NCBI GenBank assembly: GCA_017398125.1
Contig: JAFQHE010000070.1
Span: forward strand, 1-64,000
Length of the DNA: 64,000 nucleotides
Source: Bacteroidales bacterium
GTDB lineage: Bacteria > Bacteroidota > Bacteroidia > Bacteroidales > UBA932
Direction: 5' to 3'
Shown here: positions 16,482-25,743 of the stretch, piece by piece
Layout: each line of letters begins with the position of its first letter
How positions within the stretch are numbered: the first letter of the stretch is position 1
Translations under genes and position numbers: made by a program
Notes under the pieces: generated by a model
Told to the model about the DNA's origin: nothing
The model's database searches: none
Seen by the model: only the letters and a program-made list of their open reading frames with translations

Positions 16482-18758
16482 CTAATTGCCACTTGTGGCC
16501 AATGAATCCTGACAAGGTACCACTTCTACAACTGAATCAGCAGATGCAACATCAGCAGGAGTTTCAACCACCTCCTCCACTACCGGCTTGTTATAGCATG
16601 GAAGAGGTGATTTAAGATTTATAAAAGCCAGTGTATTTGTCAACCATAGTGCGCCAAATGCCATTCCAATCACAACACCTGCAATAAACCACTTTTTCCA
16701 GGCAGACATTCCCTTCTTGGCATAAGGATCCTTAAGTTTCATTTTAGGATATTTTGGAAGCTCAGTAAGGGTCTCACCGAATGGTATGCTGATCTTTGAT
16801 GCAGCATTGACAGCCCAACCGTTTGCATTCAAAAGAGGGGCAATATTCCTTCTTCTGAGTTTCATCCAAGCCATTACCATGGCCGGGCCTGAAATCAGAA
16901 GCAGTATACCAGCAAATACAAGTATCAGCTGCCACCATGACAACTCAAACAGACCTTTGAAAATACTTGCCAAAGCTGTTCCAATCATACCGACAGCCAT
17001 TCCTATTGCTGCAAAAATACCAGCAAATTTGGCGATGTCGAATGGAGGGGCAGGAACCGGTTTTCCGTCGGGACCGGCAGGTGCAGCAGCCACAGCAGGT
17101 GCAGAATTTATACTTGTGGTGGCTTTGGCCATCATCTTGGCATCCTTATCAGCTGCACTCTTGTTTATAAGATTCTCAACAGCAGTTGCCATTCTTTTGT
17201 ATGGAGACCAGAATGCCTGTGCAACACTAATAGGATTGTCTATAATCTTGGTTATTACCGCATCCCATTCAACACCGGCATTGTCATAGTAGATACCATT
17301 CTTTCCAACCATAAACTCACCGATTTCACCTACTGTTACAGCAGCAACTATCTGCAAAGTAGCTGGAGAACTCTTTGTTTTACAGTCGCAGTACAACAGA
17401 TACATTCCACTTGCGGCGGCAGAGGCATTATGTTTGCCCATATCAGTAACTTTCATACAGAAACGGCATGCCCTCTGGTCAATGATCAAAGTTCCGCTCT
17501 GGAAAATTGCAATAGTATCCTTATCCTTGTCATAGAAATCAACAAGTGTGACAAAGTTTCTCAACAATCTGTAGAAATCCCTGAAAATATAGAGGAATCT
17601 GTCAACCATCTCAATATTTTCCGCCTCTTCCTTAAGTGCAGCATCTTTAGATACAAGCTCAAGCAATGCAGCTTTCTTGTCCTGTGAAATGAAATTCTTG
17701 ATGGAGTCAAGACCCAATGACTCAACTGCAGATCCGGCCTTGGCACCCTTCCATGCAACATATTCAGCAAATTTTGCACCTATGCCATTCCAATCTGCAA
17801 GGGTAATAGCCTTTTTCTCCTCTCCTATAGCCACACTCCTGACTAAATCAAATTGGGCAGCCCATGCAGGATTTATTGGTGAAGTTAAATCGATCTCGGA
17901 ATTTCCTGTAATCCTTGCCAATGGATATGCTGCAATCTCCTCCTTTTTAGATGCGAGGTTCTCTGCACTTATTGCCTCAATACGGGCTGTCTGAACATCA
18001 AGAGAAGAGGTGCTGTCGGGAGAAAAGGCAGCAAGCTCAGCACGCATAAAATAGTCCTTAACCTTGGCATCCAATGCATTATATGCGTCAATAAGTGCAT
18101 CGGTATTTTCGCCATAAGGGGCCTTGACTTCGGCATTGCACCATGAAACATAATCTGAAAGATTCTTGTAGAAATTCTCTATCTGGTCAACTCCAGCACC
18201 AGCCACACCACTTCTATCCTGAACACCTCCCATAGTGGCAACAACTGCAGCTATGGTTGCCTTTTCAGTCTCATCATCAGTTGATGCCTCTGTGATTATG
18301 CCATCTCCATTGAAACGGGTCTTTTCAAAAATTGCAGTTATGTCAGCTGTATCAGCTAAAGAAATAACATTTCCATCTTTGCCAAGATTCTTAAGAATCT
18401 GTTTTGCTGAATTATATAATTTAAGGCCATTTGCATCTTCGGTATTAATCTCTGAAAGATCAATTGAAGCACTTCCCTCCAATATCAGATCCTTATTCTT
18501 AAGGAGAGATGTAATCCATTGTGCTACAGAAACTATATCATTGACGCGCAACTTTCCGTCGGCATCACAATCCATATATTTGAGACTCTTCTCTTCTATT
18601 TCAAGTCCTGTTATCGGACATGAAAGCACAGTCCACATTTTAGGGTCAAGCTCACCAAGGTGTGCTATATCCTCTCCCTTATTGATTCTTACACGAGAAG
18701 CTCCTCCAATATTAACAAACTCCCACTTGTACTTTTTATCTTTCTTTAAAATAGCCAT
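16482..18758 (-). CDS. Large uncharacterised membrane protein with EF-hand-like loops
   Basis: 758 residues and no N-terminal signal. Residues 63-74 (DCDADGKLRVND) form a canonical 12-residue EF-hand/dockerin-like Ca2+ loop with Asp at positions 1, 3, 5 and 12. A second partial loop, FNGDGIITEAS, lies near residues 147-158. The long middle is helical and ends in a cysteine cluster (CRFC and CDC, about 40 residues apart). A Pro/Ala linker leads to two hydrophobic helices near residues 590-650 and a third near 695-715, then a short acidic tail. This suggests a cytoplasmic Ca2+-responsive region anchored at the C-terminus, which is inference. It lies between the PIG-L and Mpv17-like genes with 18-19-base gaps. 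I cannot name a characterised family. Confidence 0.8.
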   Translation of the reverse strand: MAILKKDKKYKWEFVNIGGASRVRINKGEDIAHLGELDPKMWTVLSCPITGLEIEEKSLKYMDCDADGKLRVNDIVSVAQWITSLLKNKDLILEGSASIDLSEINTEDANGLKLYNSAKQILKNLGKDGNVISLADTADITAIFEKTRFNGDGIITEASTDDETEKATIAAVVATMGGVQDRSGVAGAGVDQIENFYKNLSDYVSWCNAEVKAPYGENTDALIDAYNALDAKVKDYFMRAELAAFSPDSTSSLDVQTARIEAISAENLASKKEEIAAYPLARITGNSEIDLTSPINPAWAAQFDLVRSVAIGEEKKAITLADWNGIGAKFAEYVAWKGAKAGSAVESLGLDSIKNFISQDKKAALLELVSKDAALKEEAENIEMVDRFLYIFRDFYRLLRNFVTLVDFYDKDKDTIAIFQSGTLIIDQRACRFCMKVTDMGKHNASAAASGMYLLYCDCKTKSSPATLQIVAAVTVGEIGEFMVGKNGIYYDNAGVEWDAVITKIIDNPISVAQAFWSPYKRMATAVENLINKSAADKDAKMMAKATTSINSAPAVAAAPAGPDGKPVPAPPFDIAKFAGIFAAIGMAVGMIGTALASIFKGLFELSWWQLILVFAGILLLISGPAMVMAWMKLRRRNIAPLLNANGWAVNAASKISIPFGETLTELPKYPKMKLKDPYAKKGMSAWKKWFIAGVVIGMAFGALWLTNTLAFINLKSPLPCYNKPVVEEVVETPADVASADSVVEVVPCQDSLATSGN

Positions 18759-18776
18759 ATATATAAGTTTAAGTTA

Positions 18777-19544
18777 TTATTCAATATCATTTCTTCCTCT
18801 GCTCAAAAGGACAAAAGCCTCGGCATTCTTGCAGCCATGCTCCTTTCCCCTGAATTTTTCCATTTCAAGATGCCACTCATCATACCACTCTTCCGGTTTC
18901 TGGCTTACATGGCAAAATGTAGCCTTTCTCTTTAACTCAGAAAACTCTGTTATATCCAAGTAGTGTGACGGATGAAAACATTGGCTCTGCAATCCGGTCA
19001 TCGCCTCACCATAATATAGGTCAAAACTATAACCCAATCTGCGCCACGCATCATATACAAGAGATGCGCAAACCCTATGGTCAGGGTGTGAATCAATAGG
19101 CCAGTGTGTAAACACAATATCGGGTTTCTCTTCTGCCAAAACCGCCTTCATTTCGGCATATCTCTCCTTATTGATCTCAGAATTGCCATCAATTTGGGTC
19201 ATGAAGATGGGGCGTACACCCATTATCCGGCAAGCTTCCCTTGCCTCCTGCTCCCTTATTTTTGCAGCTTCATCATGAGTTTTACCAGGTATTCCAGCCT
19301 CACCTTTAGTCATATAGACAGAGACCACATCGCATCCGGCAGCTTTGAAGAGCAGCATTGTACCTCCAAACATAGACTCAGGATCATCAGGATGAGCTCC
19401 AACTATCACTACTTTTTTAGAGGCCGACAGTTTGCCGTTATCGGTCATTTCCGCACTTTTTTCAGCTGCAAATGCATCAACTCCAAAGATAGAGAGTCCG
19501 GCCAATGCTGTCCCGGCTCTTTTGATCATATTCCTTCTGTCCAT
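18777..19544 (-). CDS. PIG-L family (LmbE-like) deacetylase with export signal
   Basis: 255 residues. The zinc-binding signature AHPDDPESMFGG (about residue 50) and the downstream HPDHRVC identify the PIG-L/LmbE fold, which removes N-acetyl groups from GlcNAc-type or related substrates. The N-terminus MDRRNMIKRAGTALAGLSIFG has paired arginines ahead of a hydrophobic stretch, a possible Tat signal, so a folded enzyme may act in the periplasm. The substrate is unknown. It is the first gene of a probable three-gene minus-strand operon with the EF-hand-like and Mpv17-like genes. Confidence 0.87.
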   Translation of the reverse strand: MDRRNMIKRAGTALAGLSIFGVDAFAAEKSAEMTDNGKLSASKKVVIVGAHPDDPESMFGGTMLLFKAAGCDVVSVYMTKGEAGIPGKTHDEAAKIREQEAREACRIMGVRPIFMTQIDGNSEINKERYAEMKAVLAEEKPDIVFTHWPIDSHPDHRVCASLVYDAWRRLGYSFDLYYGEAMTGLQSQCFHPSHYLDITEFSELKRKATFCHVSQKPEEWYDEWHLEMEKFRGKEHGCKNAEAFVLLSRGRNDIE

Positions 19545-19608
19545 ATTATAGATTTTTAGTTATATTGCTATTATCGGATAATGGTTTGTCAGAAACCATA
19601 TCAAACAA

Positions 19609-19644
19609 CAAATTTAATAAAAATGAAAATAATAGATAACTTTG
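19609..19644. promoter_or_regulatory. Divergent -7 boxes of PIG-L and AlkD-like genes
   Basis: Minus-strand TAAATTTG (19609-19616) and plus-strand TAACTTTG (19637-19644) lie 20 bases apart between the two divergent genes. The plus box ends 12 bases before the AlkD-like start. Neither has an obvious -33 box. Confidence 0.5.
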
Positions 19645-19656
19645 TAAACAAAAAAT

Positions 19657-20469
19657 ATGATTGAAAGCTATCTTCCCAACTTTGTGTGTGACAAATTCAT
19701 AAATAACCCCCATTACCGCAACGGACATTTACGTGTGATTAATGCTCTTGAACACAGAAAAGTGGTTGGGTTGCACACACCGCAGATGAAAGAGATAGCA
19801 AAAAGAATCAATAGTGATGGCATTCCAGGAGTCATCCCAGCCGGAGTATCTGCAATAAGGGCCTTTGAAGAGTCGAATACAAATGATTTATGCCATGAGG
19901 AGATAATGGTTTGGGGCTTTCTGATCAATCTCCAGAAGTCACCCCTTCATGAACGGATGGCAATGCTCGACAAATATGTTCCGGTCATTGACAATTGGGC
20001 AGTATGCGATGCATTCTGCTCAAATGCAAAATGGATGGCAAAAACAGATAAGGCAATCTTATGGAACTATCTCCAAAAATGGTTCAACTCAAAAAGAGAA
20101 TTTGAGGTACGGTTTGCAATAGTCACATCCATGTGCTACTATATGAACAGAGAGTGGCTCGAAACTATCTTTGCAAAAATCAACGGCCTTGAAATTGACA
20201 AAATCATATCAGAGTATAAAAGGGCTATTCCCAAAATAGAGACCAAATTGAAGCAAAATGGAGATCTGCCCAGAACCGGATATGTACCTGGGAACTCGCC
20301 CTACTACGTACGTATGGGCATTGCGTGGCTAATGGCTACAGCCTTGGCAAAGTTCCCGGAAGAGACACGCAATTTTGCCCGAAACTCAAACCTCCCGGAT
20401 GATATAACCAGACTCTACATACGCAAAGCAAGGGAATCATTCCGCACAAGAGAGATAAGTGCAATCTGA
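19657..20469 (+). CDS. AlkD-like DNA alkylation repair protein
   Basis: 270 residues, entirely helical in character, with the HEAT-like repeat pattern of the AlkC/AlkD superfamily: VVGLHTPQMKEIAKRI near the N-terminus, NWAVCDAFC in the middle (Trp and Asp region typical of the base-excision pocket) and EFEVRFAIVTSMCYY. Family members excise cationic alkylated purines such as 3-methyladenine and 7-methylguanine. The conserved DxxD-like context and length fit the Bacteroidota proteins annotated as DNA alkylation repair enzymes. It is monocistronic and converges with potD; no terminator hairpin is visible in the 62-base gap. Confidence 0.87.
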   Translation: MIESYLPNFVCDKFINNPHYRNGHLRVINALEHRKVVGLHTPQMKEIAKRINSDGIPGVIPAGVSAIRAFEESNTNDLCHEEIMVWGFLINLQKSPLHERMAMLDKYVPVIDNWAVCDAFCSNAKWMAKTDKAILWNYLQKWFNSKREFEVRFAIVTSMCYYMNREWLETIFAKINGLEIDKIISEYKRAIPKIETKLKQNGDLPRTGYVPGNSPYYVRMGIAWLMATALAKFPEETRNFARNSNLPDDITRLYIRKARESFRTREISAI

Positions 20470-20531
20470 CGAGACTGCATAAAATAACACAAATTTTACA
20501 CTACCCTTTAAAGTTGAATCTTAAGATATTA

Positions 20532-21872
20532 TCACTTTGTGACTATCTTTTTACGCCTGCGTTTCTTGTGCTTCATTTCATACCTGAACTTACGCACCTT
20601 GGCAATAATCATCCATACAAACAATGCTCCAAAGACTGCAAATATAATAAGTACAATTCCTGTATTGAGGTTGTCGCCTTTTACCCTGCTCCACATCTCA
20701 AGGACCTTTTCAAGATCCCTTTTGTTTGTAAAATCATGAATAAAAGCACAGCGGTCAATGACAGACCTGTCGGGATACTGTATAGGATCTATATTGATTG
20801 AATCTGCATGCGGGCCAAAAAAGTAGCTCAAATCCGAGACTGTCTCTATTGTAGTGTCAATCCTTGCCTGAAGCACCTCATCAGAAGCAATTGCACTTAC
20901 ATAGCCTATCGCATCCATATTCCGGATTGCAATATCAGGTCTGCACAGGTAGTTTATAAAATAACTTGCAGCTTTGGGATTCCTTGCATACTTCGGAATT
21001 ACCCAACCGTCAAACCATACATTGCTACCCTCTACAGGCACTACATAATTAAGTTCAACTCCAACTGCAGCAGCCTCTTCAATTGCCCAAACGGCATCAC
21101 CGCTCCAAGTAAAGTTTATGCTTACTGCTCCTTTAGTCATCATCTCCTTGCCAAAGTCCGCCTCCCAACCCGCAATATTGGGTTTAAGATCTTTCAAAGT
21201 CTTTTCAACCATTGCAATAGCCTCTTCAGAGTGGTTATTCATAAGATCAGTGGGTGAGAGTTTTCCCTGCATAATAGCATCGGCATTGGCATAAATGATA
21301 GCTGTGCCATAACAATCCCTATATGCATCCTTCATCAGAATTTTATTCCTGTTCTTTGGATCCCATAAAGTTTTCCATGTCATGGCCTCCTCCTCAGTAA
21401 CAAGTTTTGTATTATACATGATACCGGCCGTTCCCCACATATAAGGTATGGAGTAGTCCGAACCCTTGCGCCCATCAGACTCAATGTCAGACATAAGCTC
21501 CATCATATATGGCGAGACATTAGGAATATAGTCAGGTGTGTTGCCAAAATCCCTATCAATTGGAAGGAGCATATCTTTTCGTATCATCCTCTCAATTATA
21601 TAGTCTGACGGACATACAACATCAAAATCCTCATGACCACGCTCAATCTTGGTCAGCATTATCTCGTTAATGTCGAATGTCTGGTAGATAATTTCAATAT
21701 CCTCACCAGTCTGCTCCTTATACCACTCCGGAAACTCAGCCAAAACATCCTCATCAATATAATCTGCCCAGTTGTATACCTTGAGCACCTTGTTCCTGGC
21801 CTCCTGCGAAGGCTGGCATGCTCCAAAAGCAAGGAGCATAAAAATGTATATAATATATCTTGAAATCTTCAT
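20532..21872 (-). CDS. potD: Spermidine/putrescine-binding protein with C-terminal membrane anchor
   Basis: 446 residues. The lipoprotein signal (lipobox FGAC, Cys19) and the mature sequence LKVYNWADYIDEDVL are typical of PotD/PotF periplasmic polyamine-binding proteins. The usual product is about 350 residues. Here residues 404-425 form a hydrophobic helix followed by a strongly basic tail (MKHKKRRRKKIVTK), so the protein may be held to the inner membrane at both ends with its C-terminus inside. It delivers polyamines to the PotBC permease. It is the last gene of the operon and its start is two bases after the potC stop. Confidence 0.92.
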   Translation of the reverse strand: MKISRYIIYIFMLLAFGACQPSQEARNKVLKVYNWADYIDEDVLAEFPEWYKEQTGEDIEIIYQTFDINEIMLTKIERGHEDFDVVCPSDYIIERMIRKDMLLPIDRDFGNTPDYIPNVSPYMMELMSDIESDGRKGSDYSIPYMWGTAGIMYNTKLVTEEEAMTWKTLWDPKNRNKILMKDAYRDCYGTAIIYANADAIMQGKLSPTDLMNNHSEEAIAMVEKTLKDLKPNIAGWEADFGKEMMTKGAVSINFTWSGDAVWAIEEAAAVGVELNYVVPVEGSNVWFDGWVIPKYARNPKAASYFINYLCRPDIAIRNMDAIGYVSAIASDEVLQARIDTTIETVSDLSYFFGPHADSINIDPIQYPDRSVIDRCAFIHDFTNKRDLEKVLEMWSRVKGDNLNTGIVLIIFAVFGALFVWMIIAKVRKFRYEMKHKKRRRKKIVTK

Positions 21873-21874
21873 TT

Positions 21875-22669
21875 CTACTCCTTTTTCTGTTTTTCAGCAC
21901 GTTTGTTGATGATAATCAAAAGCACAAGTACAGTGACAAATATTATTGTTGACAAAGGACGCAACTCAGGTGTAAGACCACCTTTGCGGGCATCGGCATA
22001 GATAAATGTCGACAGAGTTTCTAGTCCCTGGTTTCCTATAGTGAATATTGTTACTGCAAAATCATCTATAGAGAGGGTAAACGCCAATATGAAACCGCTT
22101 ATCATTCCAGGAAGAATCTCAGGGAAAATAACCTTTCTGAGTGCCTGGAATGGGGTTGCACCAAGATCCAAGGCCGCTTCATAAATATTGGGATTCATCT
22201 TTTTAAGACGAGGCATCACACTGAGGACTACATACGGGGTACAGAATGCTATATGGGCAAGCACAACTGTAGTAAAGCCCTGAGATATGCCAAAACTTAC
22301 AAACAGCAGGAATAATGAGACACCGGTAATTATGTCGGGGTTCATTATCGGGATATTGTTTGTAAAGTTGATTATACTCTTACTATACGGATTACGCATA
22401 TTGAAAATTCCTATTGCAGCAATGGATCCCAACATTGTAGAGACCGAAGCGGCAATGAATGCTATCAAAAATGTATTTACAATAGCACTGACCAGAGAGT
22501 GGTGCATGCCTCCGGAAAAGAGCGAACTGTAAAGTTTAAGCGAAAAGCCTGTCCAGTTACCCAACACTTTGGCCTCTGTAAAAGAGAAAATCATAATGAT
22601 AAGTATTGGCGAATATAGAAGTGCCAATAAAAACCACAAATAGCCTTTTGCCAATATCCTGTTCATCAT
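21875..22669 (-). CDS. potC: Polyamine ABC transporter permease
   Basis: 264 residues with six hydrophobic segments and the EAA-type cytoplasmic loop of binding-protein-dependent permeases: AALDLGATPFQALRKVIFPEILPG. This loop docks on the PotA ATPase. The ATG at 22669 overlaps the stop of potB in an ATGA junction, so the two are probably translationally coupled. It forms the inner-membrane channel with PotB. Confidence 0.94.
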   Translation of the reverse strand: MMNRILAKGYLWFLLALLYSPILIIMIFSFTEAKVLGNWTGFSLKLYSSLFSGGMHHSLVSAIVNTFLIAFIAASVSTMLGSIAAIGIFNMRNPYSKSIINFTNNIPIMNPDIITGVSLFLLFVSFGISQGFTTVVLAHIAFCTPYVVLSVMPRLKKMNPNIYEAALDLGATPFQALRKVIFPEILPGMISGFILAFTLSIDDFAVTIFTIGNQGLETLSTFIYADARKGGLTPELRPLSTIIFVTVLVLLIIINKRAEKQKKE

Positions 22670-23466
22670 ATCACACCTCCACTTTCATTTTGGGCATTGT
22701 CCTCCTCATTGGTAAAGAGACTCATTATTCCAATAAGCAACAACATGATCAATGACAAGGCTGCACCGTAATTCCACATTCCATTATAGATATTCTCCTG
22801 AACTGTTGTTCCGAACAGTTTGATATTATTCATAGTAAGCAATTCGGCAATTGCGAAGGTGGAGACAGTAGGCATGAATACCATAACAATACCGCTAATC
22901 ACACCCGGCATAGATAGAGGTAGAATTACCTTTGTAAAGACCTTCATCGGATTGGCACCCAAATCCTGGGCAGCTTCAATCAGGCCATGATCCATCTTCT
23001 GCAATGTGTTGTAAATTGGATATACCATAAAAGGCAGGAAGTTGTATATCATTCCAAAAACGAGAGCACCCTCCCCCAACGGCAATTTAAGAAAATCAAA
23101 AAGTGCCACGGTTGCCAGAGTACGGATAAGAATATTTACCCACATCGGCAATATGAACAGTACAATCATTGTCTTTGGTACATTGAAGTGTTTCTGGCTC
23201 ATTATATATGCAGCCGGATACCCCAAAAGCAGACAGCTGAGGGTTGTAATTATTGCTATACCTATTGAGTATATGAACGTATTCATTGCCTCAGGATGCA
23301 TGAGGAACTTCCTGAAATTACCCATGGTGAAGACTCCCTCCTCATCAGTAAAGGAGTAGTAAACAATAAGAAGCAGCGGCATCAGAACAAAGATGAAAAG
23401 GAAGATGGCATATGGGATAGACCAGCTCCTTCGCTGCATAAAGAAACGCGACAAGCTTTTAATCAT
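22666..23466 (-). CDS. potB: Polyamine ABC transporter permease
   Basis: The ATG at 23466 gives 266 residues (MIKSLSRFFMQRRSW), a normal PotB start five bases after the potA stop; the longer frame would overlap potA and lacks a sensible N-terminus. Six membrane segments and the EAA loop AAQDLGANPMKVFTKVILPLS are present. It pairs with PotC to form the polyamine channel. The stop overlaps the potC start. Confidence 0.93.
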   Translation of the reverse strand: MIKSLSRFFMQRRSWSIPYAIFLFIFVLMPLLLIVYYSFTDEEGVFTMGNFRKFLMHPEAMNTFIYSIGIAIITTLSCLLLGYPAAYIMSQKHFNVPKTMIVLFILPMWVNILIRTLATVALFDFLKLPLGEGALVFGMIYNFLPFMVYPIYNTLQKMDHGLIEAAQDLGANPMKVFTKVILPLSMPGVISGIVMVFMPTVSTFAIAELLTMNNIKLFGTTVQENIYNGMWNYGAALSLIMLLLIGIMSLFTNEEDNAQNESGGVI

Positions 23467-23470
23467 CTCA

Positions 23471-24853
23471 CTACAACTTATTAATACGAATATGCTCAGG
23501 TGAAATAGTAATACCGACACAATCGCCATTGTCCCAGACATCGTTGGTATCTACATATATATCTTCTCCATAGTCAGTACCTACAGTCAGATGGTAGTGG
23601 TTGCCTTTATATAAAATGAAGTTCACATCACCGCTCAATACACCATCCTCTTCATTATCCTGAAGAATTACATTTTTGAAATCGACCTCCACATTCACTT
23701 TATCACCACTCTCAATACCATCTTGAGGCAAACACTCAAACTTCTCTCCAAGGAACTCCACATGGTTTGCATCAATCATCTCACCCTCAAAGGTATTGCA
23801 TGTACGCTCCTTCTTCATTACGTGAATATCAAACGGTTTCACAAGGAGTCCGACTCTACGTCCCGCCTCAAATGAGTGGTAATCCTGAACCATAAGTTCG
23901 TACCCCTGATCAGTTTGGACAAGCATCTCAAAATGGACACCCTTGAAAATACAGCTGGTAACAACGCCGTTCAATTGTGCTGCATCTTGTGGATCAAATA
24001 TATAAATATCCTCCGGACGTATTACCACATCAACCGGTACATTTTCGCCAAAGCCTTTGTCTACACAATCAAACTCATGACCTGCAAATGCAACCTTCTC
24101 ATCCTTCACCATTGTACCGTTGAGGATGTTGCTCTCTCCAATGAAATCTGCAACAAAAGAATTTATAGGCTCATTGTAAATATCCATTGGTGTACCGATC
24201 TGCTGGATTCTGCCCTCGCTCATTACAACAATTGTATCACTAAGTGTAAGAGCCTCCTCCTGGTCGTGCGTAACATAAACAAAGGTAATTCCAAGCTTCT
24301 GGTGCATCTCCTTAAGCTCCATCTGCATATCTTTACGCATCTTTAGGTCAAGGGCTGCAAGAGGTTCATCAAGCAGCAAAACCTCAGGCTCATTGACAAT
24401 TGCACGGGCAATGGCTACACGCTGCTGCTGTCCTCCCGACAAAGAATCCACATCCCTATACTCATAATCTGTCATGCCCACCATCTTGAGGGCTGACTTT
24501 ACCTTCTTCTCTATTACAGGCTCAGGAGTCTTTTTAAGCTTAAGACCGAATGCAATATTGTCAAATACATTAAGGTGTGGGAAAAGTGCATATTTCTGGA
24601 AAACCGTATTTACGGGCCTCAAATGGGGAGGTGTCTGCGTTATCTCATTGCCGGAAATCTTGATTTGACCTTCTGAAGTGGTCTGAAAACCGGCTATCAA
24701 TCGTAATAGTGTTGTTTTTCCGCATCCCGACGGACCCAGAATAGTAACAAATTCACCTTTTTTAACATTCAAATTGATGTTATCCAAAGCTATCTTATCT
24801 CCAAAGTGCTTTGATACGTTCTGTACCTCAATGATGTAGTTTGATTTTTGCAT
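23471..24853 (-). CDS. potA: Polyamine ABC transporter ATP-binding protein, long form
   Basis: From the ATG at 24853 the protein has 460 residues. It carries Walker [13 protein letters not shown] signature LSGGQQQR, Walker B EVLLLDEP and the switch histidine in [11 protein letters not shown]. The C-terminal part is about 90 residues longer than typical PotA (about 370) and reads as two TOBE-like beta segments, both with acidic, solute-sensing-like patches. It energises uptake of spermidine or putrescine by hydrolysing ATP. It leads the minus-strand potABCD operon. Confidence 0.94.
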   Translation of the reverse strand: MQKSNYIIEVQNVSKHFGDKIALDNINLNVKKGEFVTILGPSGCGKTTLLRLIAGFQTTSEGQIKISGNEITQTPPHLRPVNTVFQKYALFPHLNVFDNIAFGLKLKKTPEPVIEKKVKSALKMVGMTDYEYRDVDSLSGGQQQRVAIARAIVNEPEVLLLDEPLAALDLKMRKDMQMELKEMHQKLGITFVYVTHDQEEALTLSDTIVVMSEGRIQQIGTPMDIYNEPINSFVADFIGESNILNGTMVKDEKVAFAGHEFDCVDKGFGENVPVDVVIRPEDIYIFDPQDAAQLNGVVTSCIFKGVHFEMLVQTDQGYELMVQDYHSFEAGRRVGLLVKPFDIHVMKKERTCNTFEGEMIDANHVEFLGEKFECLPQDGIESGDKVNVEVDFKNVILQDNEEDGVLSGDVNFILYKGNHYHLTVGTDYGEDIYVDTNDVWDNGDCVGITISPEHIRINKL

Positions 24854-24905
24854 CTCCAATTAAAGCATAAAAAATAAATTTGGTTAATATCTGCATTATA
24901 CCGAA

Positions 24906-24933
24906 CAAAGATAATAATAAATTACTAACTTTG
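24906..24933. promoter_or_regulatory. Divergent -7 boxes of potA and aqpZ
   Basis: Minus-strand TATCTTTG (24906-24913) faces potA and plus-strand TAACTTTG (24926-24933) faces aqpZ, 12 bases apart. Both fit TAnnTTTG. RNA polymerase could not occupy both at once. No clear -33 box accompanies either. Confidence 0.55.
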
Positions 24934-24969
24934 ATAGAACTTTATTTATTAACTCAAAATTCTATTATT

Positions 24970-25650
24970 ATGAAAAAGTATCTTGCAGAGATGGTGGGAA
25001 CTATGGTTCTTGTCCTAATGGGATGCGGAACAGCTGTAAGTCTTGGCTGTACCTCAAATGATCCGCTTTTGGCTTCAACAGTTGTCGGAACAGCAGTTGC
25101 ATTCGGTCTTGCAGTAGTTGCCATGGCCTATACTATTGGTGGAATCAGCGGTTGCCACATCAATCCGGCAATTACAGTAGGGTGCTACCTTACCGGAAGA
25201 ATAAGCGGTAAAGATACTGCCATGTATATTATATTCCAGACTATTGGAGCTATAATTGGTGCAGCAATCCTTTACCTTTGCACATCTGCCAGCGGAACCC
25301 AAATAGTTGGAACCGGTGCTAATGCATGTCAGCCTGGAGTCTCTGAAATTGGAGGTCTTATCGCAGAGATAGTATTTACAGCTATTTTTGTACTTGTTGT
25401 ACTTGGAACAACTGACTCAAAAAGAGGAGCAGGCAACTTTGCCGGCCTTGCCATTGGTTTGTCACTTATATTGGTACACCTTGTATGTATAAGATATACC
25501 GGCACATCTGTCAACCCTGCAAGATCAATAGGCCCTGCACTTTTCCAAGGAGGAGCAGCTCTATCACAACTATGGATATTTATCATAGGACCATTTGCAG
25601 GTGCTGGAATCAGTGCTTTGATCTGGAAGCTGATTGAACCTAATGACTAA
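24970..25650 (+). CDS. aqpZ: MIP family aquaporin
   Basis: The ATG at 24970 gives 226 residues, the usual size; the longer frame reads through the promoter region. Two asparagine-proline-alanine loops, HINPAITVG and SVNPARSIGPALF, form the pore constriction, and six hydrophobic segments surround them. The length and the Arg after the second NPA point to a water-selective AqpZ more than to a glycerol facilitator. It would allow fast water flux for osmotic balance. Confidence 0.94.
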   Translation: MKKYLAEMVGTMVLVLMGCGTAVSLGCTSNDPLLASTVVGTAVAFGLAVVAMAYTIGGISGCHINPAITVGCYLTGRISGKDTAMYIIFQTIGAIIGAAILYLCTSASGTQIVGTGANACQPGVSEIGGLIAEIVFTAIFVLVVLGTTDSKRGAGNFAGLAIGLSLILVHLVCIRYTGTSVNPARSIGPALFQGGAALSQLWIFIIGPFAGAGISALIWKLIEPND

Positions 25651-25670
25651 TTGCAACAATCAAATACAGG

Positions 25671-25696
25671 CCTGAAACAAGCATAAATGCTTCAGG
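25671..25696 (+). terminator. Weak hairpin after aqpZ
   Basis: AAGCAT/ATGCTT (loop of two to three bases) is nested in CCTG/CAGG, 20 bases past the aqpZ stop, with an A-rich downstream and no clear T-run. It could terminate aqpZ before mnmD, but support is modest. Confidence 0.4.
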
Positions 25697-25743
25697 TAAA
25701 AATTAAAAGCGCAGATGCAATACAAAAGCCGAAAAGGTAAGTG

